DNA from: Pseudomonadota bacterium
GTDB lineage: Bacteria; Pseudomonadota; Alphaproteobacteria; Sphingomonadales; Sphingomonadaceae
DNA length: 64,000 bases
Reading direction: 5' to 3'
NCBI GenBank assembly: GCA_023433305.1
Contig: JAEZCZ010000021.1
Location: 33,495 to 97,494, forward strand
Shown: piece after piece, positions 32,613-41,213 of the stretch
Layout: the number at the start of each line of letters is the position of its first letter
Position numbering within the stretch: position 1 is the stretch's first letter
Translations under genes and position numbers: made by a program
Notes under the pieces: generated by a model
What the model was told of the DNA's origin: nothing
Databases searched by the model: none
The model's input: the letters and a program-made list of their open reading frames with translations, nothing else

Positions 32613-35351
32613 TCATTCTCCGAAGGTCCGTTGCCACCATCCGCGGCGCGGAGGCGCCTCGTCGCTAGTGGCGCTCGCATCGTTGGCGGGTTCCGCGGGA
32701 GTCGGTTGAACCGCCGGCTCGGCCACAGCTTCAGCCGCTTCCGTTTCTTCGGCGACGGGCTTCTTGCGACGTGACCGCTTGGGCTTTTCTGGAGCCGTCT
32801 CAGCGGTCGGTTCCGGCGCCACTTCCGTTATCTCGGCAGGCGGCTGTTCAGCGACGGGCTCGGCCGCTTCGGGCTCCTCCTCCGCAACCTTTTTCCTCCG
32901 AGAGCGTGTCTTGCGCGCCGGAGCTTCCGAAACTTCGGGAGCGGCCTCGACTTCGACAGGTTCGGAGGCTTCAGACGTGGTAGCTTCCGGTTCGCTGGGG
33001 GCGGCCTTCTTGCGTCGGCCGCGCGGCTTGGGGGCCGGAGCTTCCTCGACCGGAGCATCTTCGGCGGGAATAGCCTCGACCGACGTTTCTCCGATGGCTT
33101 CCTCGGCGATCGCTTCGGCGGCCTCCGCGCCCTCGAAACCAGGGGTCTCGGTCAGCGCTTCGCCTTCGCCCTCGTCGCGGCGACGCCGGCGGCGACCACC
33201 GCGACGGCGGCGCTTGCGCGGACGATCCTCGCCTTCGGTCTGGCCCTCGGACTCGGAGAAAGTTTCGTCTTCTTCATCGCGCTCGACGTCGCCGTCTTCC
33301 GCGCTCTCCTCGCGATCCTCGCGATCGTCCTGGCGATTTCGGCCGCGTCCACCGCGGCGCCGGCGGCGACGCTTGCCCTGGCGTTCGTCGTCGCCCTGGC
33401 CCGAGCGATCGGACCGGTCTTCACGCTCCTCCGCCTCTTCCTCGTCGGCCTCGTCGACGTAGGGCTCGTCGTCCTCTTCGTCGACGATCGCCTCGAAGCG
33501 TGGGGTCGTGGCGGGGCGGGGACCCGTGCTGGTGACCCGCATCTTGGCGCCCTCGTCCTCGCCTTCCGGCAGGACCTCGACATGCACGCCGTAGCGCTGT
33601 TCGATCTCGGCAAGGTCCCCGCGCTTGGCATTGAGCAGATAAACCGCCGCTTCGGTCGAGGCATAGAGGCTGATGGTGGTGCCTTTACCCTTGGCGGCCT
33701 CGTCCTCGATCAGCCGCAGTGCCGAGAGGCCGGCGCTCGAGGCGGTCCGCACGAGACCGGTGCCGTCGCAGTGCGGGCACGAGCGGGTGGTCGCCTCGAG
33801 CACGCCGGTGCGAAGGCGCTGGCGGCTCATTTCCATCAGCCCGAAGCCCGAGATGCGGCCAACCTGGATGCGGGCGCGGTCGTTCTTCAGCGCGTCCTTC
33901 ATCGCCTTCTCGACCTTACGGATGTTCGATCCGTACTCCATGTCGATGAAGTCGATCACCACTAGGCCGGCCATGTCGCGCAGGCGCAACTGCCGGGCGA
34001 TCTCACGTGCGGCCTCGAGGTTGGTGTTGAGCGCGGTCGCCTCGATACCGTGCTCCTTGGTCGACCTCCCCGAGTTGATGTCGATCGAGACGAGCGCCTC
34101 GGTGGGGTTGATGACCAGGTAGCCGCCGCTCTTCAACTGCACGACCGGATCGTACATTGCCGAGAGCTGGTCTTCGGCGCCGTAACGCTGGAACAGCGGC
34201 ACGGCGTCGGCGTACTGCTTCACGCGCCGCGCATGGCTCGGCATCAGCAGCTTCATGAATTCCTTGGCCGCGCGATAGCCGCCTTCGCCCTCGACGACGA
34301 CTTCCTCGATTTCCTTGTTGTAGATGTCGCGGATGGCGCGTTTGATCAGGTCGCTGTCCGAATGGATCATGGCCGGTGCGGACGATGCGAGCGTGTTCTC
34401 GCGGATCTCGTCCCACAGGCGCGCGAGATAGTCGAAGTCGCGCTTGATCTCGGTCTTGGTGCGCTGGAGCCCGGCGGTACGGACGATGAGGCCCATGCTC
34501 TTCGGCAGGCTGAGTTCGCCGACGATCTGCTTCAGGCGCTTGCGGTCGCTCGCGGAGCTGATCTTGCGGCTGATGCCGCCGCCGTGGCCGGAGTTCGGCA
34601 TGAGCACGCAATAGCGGCCGGCGAGGCTAAGGTAGGTGGTGAGCGCGGCGCCCTTGTTGCCGCGTTCCTCCTTGACGACCTGGACCAGCAGCACCTGGCG
34701 GCGCTGGATGACGTCCTGAATCTTGTAGCGCCGGCGCAGCGCCTGGCGCTTGGCGCGGAGCTCGTCCATCTCCTTGGCGCGCGCCCGATTGCCGCCGCCC
34801 TGGCGACGACCGCGGCCTCGGCGTCCGCGCGGAGCCGGCTCGCCTTCCTCGTCGACCACGATCTCGGCGCTGCCGTCGTCGCTGTCGTCGTCGTCACCGT
34901 CGTCGCCGTTCGCAACCTGGCCATCCTCGATGGTGGCCACGTCGTCGCTTTCGCCTGTATCGATTTCCTCGACGTGCGAGGCGTCGTCTTCGTCGTCGTC
35001 GTCGTCGTGCGCGTCGAAGTCCTCTTCGTCCTCGCTAGCGCGCAAGGCGGCTTCTTCCTCCGCGTGGGCCTGCTCTTCGGCGAGCAGCGCTTCGCGATCG
35101 GACTGAGGAATCTGATAATAGTCGGGATGGATTTCGCTGAAGGCGAGGAAGCCGTGACGGTTGCCGCCGAAGTCGACGAAAGCCGCCTGAAGCGAGGGTT
35201 CTACACGGGTAACCTTGGCGAGGTAGATATTGCCTTTGATCTGCTTGTGTTCGGCAGATTCGAAGTCGAATTCCTCAATCCGGTTGCCCTTGAGCACCGC
35301 CACCCGGGTTTCTTCCGGGTGGCGCGCATCGATCAGCATGCGCGTTGCCAT
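32613..35351 (-). CDS. rne: Ribonuclease E
   Basis: 912-aa endoribonuclease that starts mRNA decay and processes rRNA and tRNA. The S1 domain (about 35-85 and after 205) is split by an Asp/Glu-rich insert (about 95-172) and a GRRGRGRR patch, as in alphaproteobacterial RNase E. Catalytic Asp424 (SIDINSG) and Asp467 (VIDFID) have the same 43-residue spacing as in E. coli, and the Zn-link is CPHC (525-528). The C-terminal 330 residues are disordered, with Arg-rich RNA-binding tracts and Ala/Glu/Pro repeats that would scaffold the degradosome. ATG 35351 follows GGGAG. Confidence 0.95.
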   Translation of the reverse strand: MATRMLIDARHPEETRVAVLKGNRIEEFDFESAEHKQIKGNIYLAKVTRVEPSLQAAFVDFGGNRHGFLAFSEIHPDYYQIPQSDREALLAEEQAHAEEEAALRASEDEEDFDAHDDDDDEDDASHVEEIDTGESDDVATIEDGQVANGDDGDDDDSDDGSAEIVVDEEGEPAPRGRRGRGRRQGGGNRARAKEMDELRAKRQALRRRYKIQDVIQRRQVLLVQVVKEERGNKGAALTTYLSLAGRYCVLMPNSGHGGGISRKISSASDRKRLKQIVGELSLPKSMGLIVRTAGLQRTKTEIKRDFDYLARLWDEIRENTLASSAPAMIHSDSDLIKRAIRDIYNKEIEEVVVEGEGGYRAAKEFMKLLMPSHARRVKQYADAVPLFQRYGAEDQLSAMYDPVVQLKSGGYLVINPTEALVSIDINSGRSTKEHGIEATALNTNLEAAREIARQLRLRDMAGLVVIDFIDMEYGSNIRKVEKAMKDALKNDRARIQVGRISGFGLMEMSRQRLRTGVLEATTRSCPHCDGTGLVRTASSAGLSALRLIEDEAAKGKGTTISLYASTEAAVYLLNAKRGDLAEIEQRYGVHVEVLPEGEDEGAKMRVTSTGPRPATTPRFEAIVDEEDDEPYVDEADEEEAEEREDRSDRSGQGDDERQGKRRRRRRGGRGRNRQDDREDREESAEDGDVERDEEDETFSESEGQTEGEDRPRKRRRRGGRRRRRRDEGEGEALTETPGFEGAEAAEAIAEEAIGETSVEAIPAEDAPVEEAPAPKPRGRRKKAAPSEPEATTSEASEPVEVEAAPEVSEAPARKTRSRRKKVAEEEPEAAEPVAEQPPAEITEVAPEPTAETAPEKPKRSRRKKPVAEETEAAEAVAEPAVQPTPAEPANDASATSDEAPPRRGWWQRTFGE

Positions 35352-35781
35352 TGAATAGTCTCCCGGCGCGTGCGGTGATCCGGGACCGAAGGCCGGGAAC
35401 CGAGACGCGCCGATATGTGTGAGTTCCGCCGCCTGCGCGCGCGGAAAATGGAGAGGCGCCGCCAACAACGGTGGCGCCGCGGAACGTGTCTGCCGCAATG
35501 GAGAGGCGCAGGGGTACAGTCTGCGCGAGAGCCGCCGCCGCTACGCAACCGATCGGTTGCGAATTGGCGGAATAGCTCTTGCTCATCATTACGGCATCAA
35601 CCTGTATGCTTGTCCGGAACGGCAGAACGCGGCCCCGGCGTGACCGAAATCCCGGATGTATTCACCGAGCCTTCGGACGGCGAGCTAGCTAGCATCGGGG
35701 GAAAGCCTCGGCAACCTTATTGCGCCGGGCTTCAGAATTCCCTTGGTGAACGTCCCGAGCGCGTTAACTTTAGGGGCGAAA
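35352..35781. other. 430-bp divergent region between rne and the amidase gene
   Basis: No gene recognised. The rne-proximal part holds a 13-bp direct repeat, AATGGAGAGGCGC, at 35447-35459 and 35497-35509, and a 9-bp stem (one G-U) at 35455-35463 with 35470-35478. These would lie in a long rne leader, where RNase E is autoregulated in other bacteria. A small frame at 35419-35643 has no family resemblance and is not called. Confidence 0.45.
35447..35509 (-). repeat. Direct repeat and hairpin in the presumed rne leader
   Basis: The 13-mer GCGCCTCTCCATT (minus strand) occurs twice, 50 bp apart start to start. The first copy runs into a stem-loop with arms GGCGCCACC and GGCGGCGCC and a 6-nt GTTGTT loop. 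Position is 96-158 nt upstream of the rne ATG. Confidence 0.4.
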
Positions 35782-36657
35782 ATGCTCTACCGCCTGCAGA
35801 TAGCGCTGGTCTTTCTCGCGCCCGTGCTCCTGCTCGCGGTGCTCTACGCGCTGGGCGACGCCCTGGGTGTACGGGCGCCCCTGCTCGGCCGCGACTACGT
35901 GATCCGTCTGCCGCTGCCCGATGCCGGCAGCCGCGTCGACTTGCCCCCGGTGTTAGGCCCGGCCGATCCTAGCCGGCCGCTCGTTGTGATCGATGCGGGC
36001 CACGGCGGGCACGATCCGGGGGCCACGAATGCCGGCCTGCGCGAGAAGACCCTGGCGCTCGCTCTGGCTCGGGCACTGCGCGATCGGCTGCTGCGCGAGG
36101 GAGGAATTCGGGTTGCCCTCACGCGCGACGATGACCAGTTCCTGGTGCTCGAAGAGCGGGCAGAGATCGCGCGCCAGCTCGGCGCCGACCTGTTCCTGTC
36201 GATCCATGCCGATTCTGCCGGGGAGAAAGAGGGCGTCAGCGGGGCGAGCGTCTACACCTTGTCAACGCGTGCATCGAGCCAGGCGGCGGCGAGGTTTGCC
36301 GCCCGCGAGAACAGCGCCGACGTGGTCAACGGGGTCGCGCTCGCCAACCAGGACAGTGCGGTCAACGCGATCCTCGTCGAGCTTGCGCAGCGCCAGTCGC
36401 AACAGCAGTCGGACGAGTTCGCCGCGCTGATCCTGCGCGAGGGGGAGGGCTCGCTCGAGTTCCATCCGCAAGCGCGTCGGTCCGCCGCGCTGGTCGTGCT
36501 GCGGGCGCCCGACGTGCCCTCAGCGCTCTTCGAGGCAGGGTTCATCTCGAACCCCGAGGAGGCAGGTCGACTTGCCTCGCCGCAGGGGCAGGCGAAGTTC
36601 GCGGAAGCCATGGCGCGGGCGATACGAATCTACTTCGCCCGCCAATCGGACGCCTGA
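35782..36657 (+). CDS. N-acetylmuramoyl-L-alanine amidase (Amidase_3)
   Basis: 291 aa. An N-terminal membrane segment (ALVFLAPVLLLAVLYAL) anchors or exports it. The zinc amidase domain shows VIDAGHGGHDPGA (first His), the ligand Glu in REKTLA, LSIHAD (second His) and the late catalytic Glu in LFEAGFISNPEEA. It cleaves the bond between stem peptide and MurNAc during daughter-cell separation, like AmiC. ATG 35782 follows TAGGGGCG; the frame extends to 35743 without a better start. PBP1A follows 108 bp downstream, a common pairing. Confidence 0.92.
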   Translation: MLYRLQIALVFLAPVLLLAVLYALGDALGVRAPLLGRDYVIRLPLPDAGSRVDLPPVLGPADPSRPLVVIDAGHGGHDPGATNAGLREKTLALALARALRDRLLREGGIRVALTRDDDQFLVLEERAEIARQLGADLFLSIHADSAGEKEGVSGASVYTLSTRASSQAAARFAARENSADVVNGVALANQDSAVNAILVELAQRQSQQQSDEFAALILREGEGSLEFHPQARRSAALVVLRAPDVPSALFEAGFISNPEEAGRLASPQGQAKFAEAMARAIRIYFARQSDA

Positions 36658-36674
36658 CGATCTATCGAGAAGTC

Positions 36675-36725
36675 CTGGCCATCGAAATGTTCTGGTCATC
36701 GAAATGTTCTGGCTATCGCAACGTT
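36675..36725. repeat. Three 17-bp tandem repeats upstream of the PBP1A gene
   Basis: Units at 36675-36691, 36692-36708 and 36709-36725 follow the consensus CTGGYYATCGAAATGTT; the first two differ at one base and the third at three to four. A degenerate half unit (CTATCGAGAAGTC) precedes them and CTGG starts a fourth. They end 40 bp before the PBP1A ATG. Lower GC than the surroundings. Confidence 0.75.
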
Positions 36726-36765
36726 CTGGCGCCGGACAGAATCGGCGTGCTAAGGGCGCGGCAAG

Positions 36766-39288
36766 ATGGCCGACACCGATCTGACAGCGGGCGAGAACTT
36801 CAAGTACCGCATTCGCCGCGACACCCACGGGGCAATCAACTGGTTCCGTGAGAATTGGCGCGACAAACGCTGGTTCCGCTGGGGAGCGATGGCGCTCGCG
36901 GCGTTGCTGGCGCTGTGGATTATCGTGTGGGCCGTGTTGGTCCGCGGCATGCCCGACGCGAGCGCGCTACTGAAATACGAGCCGCCGCTGCCTAGCGTCG
37001 TGCGCGGGATCGACGGCGAGATCGTCCACACATATGCGCGCGAACGTCGGGTACAGTTGCAGTTCAAGGATTTTCCAACTCAGCTCGTGAACGCCTATAC
37101 TTCGGCGGAAGACGAGACCTTCTGGACGCATGGCGGCGTCGACTTCACCGGCACGCTCAATGCGGTGTTCGACTATGCCAGCAAGCTCGGCTCGGGCGAC
37201 CGCGCCGTCGGCGGGTCGACGATTACGCAGCAAGTCGCGAAGAACATCCTGCTCGGCAATGAGTATTCGGTCACCCGCAAGCTCAAGGAAATGATCCTCG
37301 CGCGGCGCATCGAGGACGTGCTGACCAAGCGCGAGATCATGGAGCTCTATCTCAACGAGATTCCGCTGGGTCGGCGCAGCTTCGGCGTGCAGGCGGCGAG
37401 CCGCGCCTATTTCGACAAGGACGTGGGAGAACTTGACCTCCATGAGATGGCTTTTCTCGCCATCTTGCCCAAGGCTCCCGAGCGCTATGGGCGCGAACGC
37501 TTTCGTGATCAGGGGATCGCCCGGCGCAACTTCGTCCTCGACGTGATGGCCGACAATGGTCACATCACCGCCGCACAGGCCGCGTCGGCAAAGGCGCTCC
37601 CGCTCGGCCTCATCAAGCAGCAGCCTGAGCCGCGCTCCGCCGATGCCGGCTATTTCCTAGAGGAAGTCCGCCGCCAGCTCATCGAGCGTTATGGCGAGCA
37701 GGCGGAAGACGGGCCGCACAGCGTCTATGCCGGCGGTCTTTGGGTCCGCACGTCGCTCGACACCGAGATGCAGAGCGCCGCGCAGAAGGCGCTACGCGAC
37801 GGCCTGATGCGCTTTGGCGGCGGTCGGGCGTGGCACGGGCCGATCGCGACGATCGATCCCGACAACGGCGATCTCACCGAACAGCTCGCTTCTAGCAACA
37901 TCGCCATCAATTATCGTGACTGGCGCGTCGGCGTCGTCACGGCCCGCAATGGCGGCTCGGCGACCATCGGCTTCTCGAATGGCGACGAAGCGCCGCTCAC
38001 CGGATTGCCCGATGCGATCAAGGTCGGTGACGTCACCGCGGCCGCCCCCAACGGCAATGTCTGGGCCGTTCGCACCGTGCCCGAGGTCCAGGGCGGCTTC
38101 GTGGCGCAGGACCCGAACACCGGCCGCGTGCTGGCGATGCAGGGCGGCTTCGACTTCCGCCTGAGCGATTTCAACCGCGCGACGCAGGCGCAACGTCAGC
38201 CCGGTTCGACGATCAAGCCCTTCGTCTATGCGACCGGGCTTGACCAGGGCATGACCCCGGCGACGATGGTCCCCGACCAGACGTTTTGCTATTATCAGGG
38301 CGCGAACCTCGGCGAAAAATGTTTCCGCAATTTCGGTGGCGGCGGCGGCGGCGAGCACACGATGAGGTGGGGGCTCGAGCAGTCGCGCAACCTGATGACC
38401 GTGCACATCGCGATGGACGCGGGGATGGAGAACGTCACCCGCACCTTCGAGCGCGTCGGCATCGGCAAGTACGACAACTATCCTTCGTTTGCGCTCGGCG
38501 CCGGAGAGACCACGGTGCTGAAGATGGTCAACGCCTATGCGGCGCTGGCCAACCACGGCGTCCAGCATAACCCGACCGTGATCGATTACGTCCAGGACCG
38601 CCGCGGCAAGGTCATCTGGCGAGCCGATACGCGCCCGTGCACCGGCTGCAACATGGCGGAGTGGGACGGCAAGGCGATGCCGCGCCTGCGCGAGCAGGGC
38701 AAGCAGGTGCTCGACGGTCGCACCGCCTATCAGGTCACCCACATGCTCGAGGGCGTGGTTCAGCGAGGCACCGCGACCGTACTGCGCGATCTCGACATGC
38801 CACTGTTCGGCAAGACCGGGACCACCAGTGGGCCGACCGACGTGTGGTTCGTTGGCGGCTCGCCCGATGTCGTGGGCGGCGTGTACATCGGCTACGATCA
38901 GCCGCGCAGCCTCGGCGGTTGGGCGCAGGGCGGGCGCGTGGCGGCGCCGATCTTCAAGCAGTTCGTCCAAGACACACGCGAGAAATGGGACGGCCGGCCG
39001 TTCCTGGCGCCGGCGGGGGTCCGCATGGTGCGTATCGATCGGCGCAGCGGCAAGCGCGTCTTCGACGGCTGGCCGACCGACGATCCGCGCGCTGCCGTGA
39101 TCTGGGAAGCCTTCAAGCCGGACACCGAGCCGCAGCGCACGCGGCGGCAGGATGAGACCGACCAGTTGCGCGAGCTGATCCTCGCTCAGTTGCGGCGCCG
39201 CGATGCCCGCGTAAGTGGCGGCGCAGGTGAAGCGAGGGAGGAGGCCCCACCGACCGACTTCGCCGAGGAGCAGGGCGGGCTCTACTAG
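36766..39288 (+). CDS. mrcA: Penicillin-binding protein 1A
   Basis: 840-aa bifunctional class A PBP. Cytosolic N-terminus, one TM helix (about 40-60), then the GT51 glycosyltransferase domain with EDETFWTHGGVD (catalytic Glu about 115) and GGSTITQQ. An OB-like insert follows, then the transpeptidase domain with Ser481-Thr-Ile-Lys484, Ser540-Arg-Asn542 and Lys683-Thr-Gly. A Gly-run (FGGGGGGEH) lies near 525-532. It polymerises and cross-links peptidoglycan in the periplasm. Three 17-bp repeats sit just upstream of the gene. Confidence 0.96.
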   Translation: MADTDLTAGENFKYRIRRDTHGAINWFRENWRDKRWFRWGAMALAALLALWIIVWAVLVRGMPDASALLKYEPPLPSVVRGIDGEIVHTYARERRVQLQFKDFPTQLVNAYTSAEDETFWTHGGVDFTGTLNAVFDYASKLGSGDRAVGGSTITQQVAKNILLGNEYSVTRKLKEMILARRIEDVLTKREIMELYLNEIPLGRRSFGVQAASRAYFDKDVGELDLHEMAFLAILPKAPERYGRERFRDQGIARRNFVLDVMADNGHITAAQAASAKALPLGLIKQQPEPRSADAGYFLEEVRRQLIERYGEQAEDGPHSVYAGGLWVRTSLDTEMQSAAQKALRDGLMRFGGGRAWHGPIATIDPDNGDLTEQLASSNIAINYRDWRVGVVTARNGGSATIGFSNGDEAPLTGLPDAIKVGDVTAAAPNGNVWAVRTVPEVQGGFVAQDPNTGRVLAMQGGFDFRLSDFNRATQAQRQPGSTIKPFVYATGLDQGMTPATMVPDQTFCYYQGANLGEKCFRNFGGGGGGEHTMRWGLEQSRNLMTVHIAMDAGMENVTRTFERVGIGKYDNYPSFALGAGETTVLKMVNAYAALANHGVQHNPTVIDYVQDRRGKVIWRADTRPCTGCNMAEWDGKAMPRLREQGKQVLDGRTAYQVTHMLEGVVQRGTATVLRDLDMPLFGKTGTTSGPTDVWFVGGSPDVVGGVYIGYDQPRSLGGWAQGGRVAAPIFKQFVQDTREKWDGRPFLAPAGVRMVRIDRRSGKRVFDGWPTDDPRAAVIWEAFKPDTEPQRTRRQDETDQLRELILAQLRRRDARVSGGAGEAREEAPPTDFAEEQGGLY

Positions 39289-39352
39289 CTTTGATGGACT
39301 CTGTCCGGAATCCAGCGCATATCGGGTGCGGAATTTGGGAGACTACGCTGCC

Positions 39353-39898
39353 ATGACCAAGCGCCTACTTCTCGCTGCCACGGCTGCCGCGCTGCTGACT
39401 TCCGTCCCCGCGCAAGCCGCGTTGAAGGAAGGCGCGCGCGTGCCGTCGCTGGTCACGCAAGGGGCGCTCGCCGGCAAGACGTTCAATTTCAACCTGCAGC
39501 AGGAACTGCGTAAGGGCCCTGTCGTGCTGTACTTCTTCCCGAAGGCGTTCACGCCCGGGTGCAGTCAGGAAGCGCAGGCCTTTGCGGCGGCGATCGACGA
39601 CTTCAAGGCGGAAGGCGCGCAAGTCATCGGCATGTCCGGGGACAATCTTGACGATCTTGCCAAATTCTCGGTCAAGGAATGCGCCGGCAAGTTCCCCGTC
39701 GCGCGCGCCACGCCTTCCACGATCCAGGCGTTCGATGTCGCGCTGACCATGAACGGCCAGCGCAACGACAACATGACGGACCGCACGTCTTACGTCATCG
39801 CTCCCGACGGCGAGATAACGATGGTCTATTCGGACCTGAACTGGTCCGAACACGTCGGCAAGACTCTCGCCGCGGTTCGCGCGCTCAAGAACTCCTGA
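39353..39898 (+). CDS. Exported peroxiredoxin (AhpC/TSA-BCP type)
   Basis: 181 aa. A Sec signal peptide (LLLAATAAALLTSVPAQA) indicates a periplasmic location, unlike most peroxiredoxins. The active site is FPKAFTPGC with Thr67 and peroxidatic Cys70; the partner Arg lies in DRTSYVI. Cys110 (VKECAGK) may be the resolving Cys. It reduces hydroperoxides using a thiol donor. The frame extends upstream to 39215 inside the PBP1A gene, but the signal peptide fixes ATG 39353. Confidence 0.9.
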   Translation: MTKRLLLAATAAALLTSVPAQAALKEGARVPSLVTQGALAGKTFNFNLQQELRKGPVVLYFFPKAFTPGCSQEAQAFAAAIDDFKAEGAQVIGMSGDNLDDLAKFSVKECAGKFPVARATPSTIQAFDVALTMNGQRNDNMTDRTSYVIAPDGEITMVYSDLNWSEHVGKTLAAVRALKNS

Positions 39899-39966
39899 CA
39901 AGGGTTCATCTCCTCGCGGGGAACGGCATCACACGCCGCTCTCAACGAGCAGCGCATTTCGGGCGC

Positions 39967-39995
39967 GTGTCCGCAAGCGCGTGGAGTGCGGACAC
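39967..39995. terminator. Perfect 9-bp hairpin between peroxiredoxin and prfB
   Basis: GTGTCCGCA (39967-39975) and TGCGGACAC (39987-39995) flank an 11-nt loop, 68 nt after the peroxiredoxin stop and 90 nt before prfB. Position suits a terminator for the first gene or a regulator site for the second; no T-tract follows. Confidence 0.45.
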
Positions 39996-40085
39996 CTACT
40001 AGTCTCGTCTGCTCACGCGTTTTCTCGCCACTTCCCCAAACACTTCGCCTGCGCTAGGCGGGCCGCCTTTCGACGGAGACCTTCC

Positions 40086-41213
40086 ATGCGTGCCGAAGGG
40101 CAGGCCCATATCGACCGGATCGAAGCCGCATTGGCGCTGGTGCGCCGTTCGCTCGACTGGGACCGCGCGGTACGGCGCCTCGACGAGCTCAACGCGCGCG
40201 TCGAGGACCCGACGCTTTGGAACGACCCGAAGAACGCCGAGGAGGTGATGCGCGAGCGTCGCCGGTTGGAAAGCGCGATCGGAACGGTCAATGAAATCGG
40301 TCGCGAGATGGCCGATGCGATCGAGTTCGTCGAACTGGGCGAGATGGAGGACGACGAAGCTGTCGTCGCCGAGGGGCTGTCGAGCCTCGAGCGCCTGGCG
40401 GAGCGCGCCGATGCAGACAAGGTCCAAGCCCTGATGGGCGGCGAAGCCGACGCTAACGACACCTATCTGGAAATCCACGCCGGCGCGGGTGGCACTGAAA
40501 GCCAGGATTGGGCCGAAATGCTCCTGCGGATGTATGCCCGCTGGGCCGAGCGCCGCGGCTTCAAGGTCGAGACCGTCGAGTATCAGGCCGGCGAGCAGGC
40601 AGGAATCAAGTCCGCCACGCTCCTCATCAAGGGCGAGAACGCCTACGGCTACGCCAAGACCGAAAGCGGCGTGCACCGGCTCGTGCGCATCAGCCCTTAC
40701 GATAGCTCCGCGCGCCGTCACACCAGCTTCAGTTCGGTGTGGGTCTATCCAGTGATCGACGACAACATCGAGATCGAGATCAACGAAGGCGACCTCAGGA
40801 TCGACACCTACCGCTCCTCGGGCGCGGGCGGTCAGCACATCAACACGACCGATTCCGCGGTCCGCATCACCCACTTGCCGACCGGGATCGTTGTCGCCAG
40901 CCAGAACGATCGCAGCCAGCACAAGAACCGGGCCACCGCGATGAACATGCTGAAAGCCAGGCTGTACGAGGCCGAGCTGGCGAAGCGTGAAGCTGTTGCG
41001 GGCAGCGAATACGAGGCCAAGACCGAGATCGGCTGGGGGCACCAGATCCGCAGCTATGTCCTCCAGCCGTACCAGTTGGTGAAGGACTTGCGCACGGGCG
41101 TCACCTCGACCGCGCCAGGCGATGTCCTCGACGGCAAGATCGACGATTTCATCGCCGCTGCCCTGGCTCAGCGCGTGACTGGCGAGACCGTTGAAGTGGA
41201 GGATGTCGATTGA
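40086..41213 (+). CDS. prfB: Peptide chain release factor 2
   Basis: 375 aa, recognises UAA and UGA stop codons. The peptidyl-tRNA hydrolysis motif GGQ is at 248-250 in SSGAGGQHIN. The stop-codon-reading tripeptide, SPF in E. coli RF2, is Ser203-Pro204-Tyr205 (SPYDSSARRHTSF). The reading frame is continuous, so the programmed +1 frameshift found in many prfB genes is absent. ATG 40086 is supported by the N-terminal helical domain starting at once (EGQAHIDRIEAAL). The next gene overlaps its stop. Confidence 0.96.
   Translation: MRAEGQAHIDRIEAALALVRRSLDWDRAVRRLDELNARVEDPTLWNDPKNAEEVMRERRRLESAIGTVNEIGREMADAIEFVELGEMEDDEAVVAEGLSSLERLAERADADKVQALMGGEADANDTYLEIHAGAGGTESQDWAEMLLRMYARWAERRGFKVETVEYQAGEQAGIKSATLLIKGENAYGYAKTESGVHRLVRISPYDSSARRHTSFSSVWVYPVIDDNIEIEINEGDLRIDTYRSSGAGGQHINTTDSAVRITHLPTGIVVASQNDRSQHKNRATAMNMLKARLYEAELAKREAVAGSEYEAKTEIGWGHQIRSYVLQPYQLVKDLRTGVTSTAPGDVLDGKIDDFIAAALAQRVTGETVEVEDVD

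Noticed and set aside
35419..35643. 74-aa gene in the rne-amidase gap
   Set aside because: No ribosome binding site, no hydrophobic or domain pattern, and overlaps the repeat and hairpin features.
36675..36725. CRISPR array
   Set aside because: Repeats are contiguous 17-mers without spacers and there are no cas genes.
40086..40170. Programmed +1 frameshift of prfB
   Set aside because: No in-frame TGA with a CTTTGA slip site; the frame is continuous from ATG.
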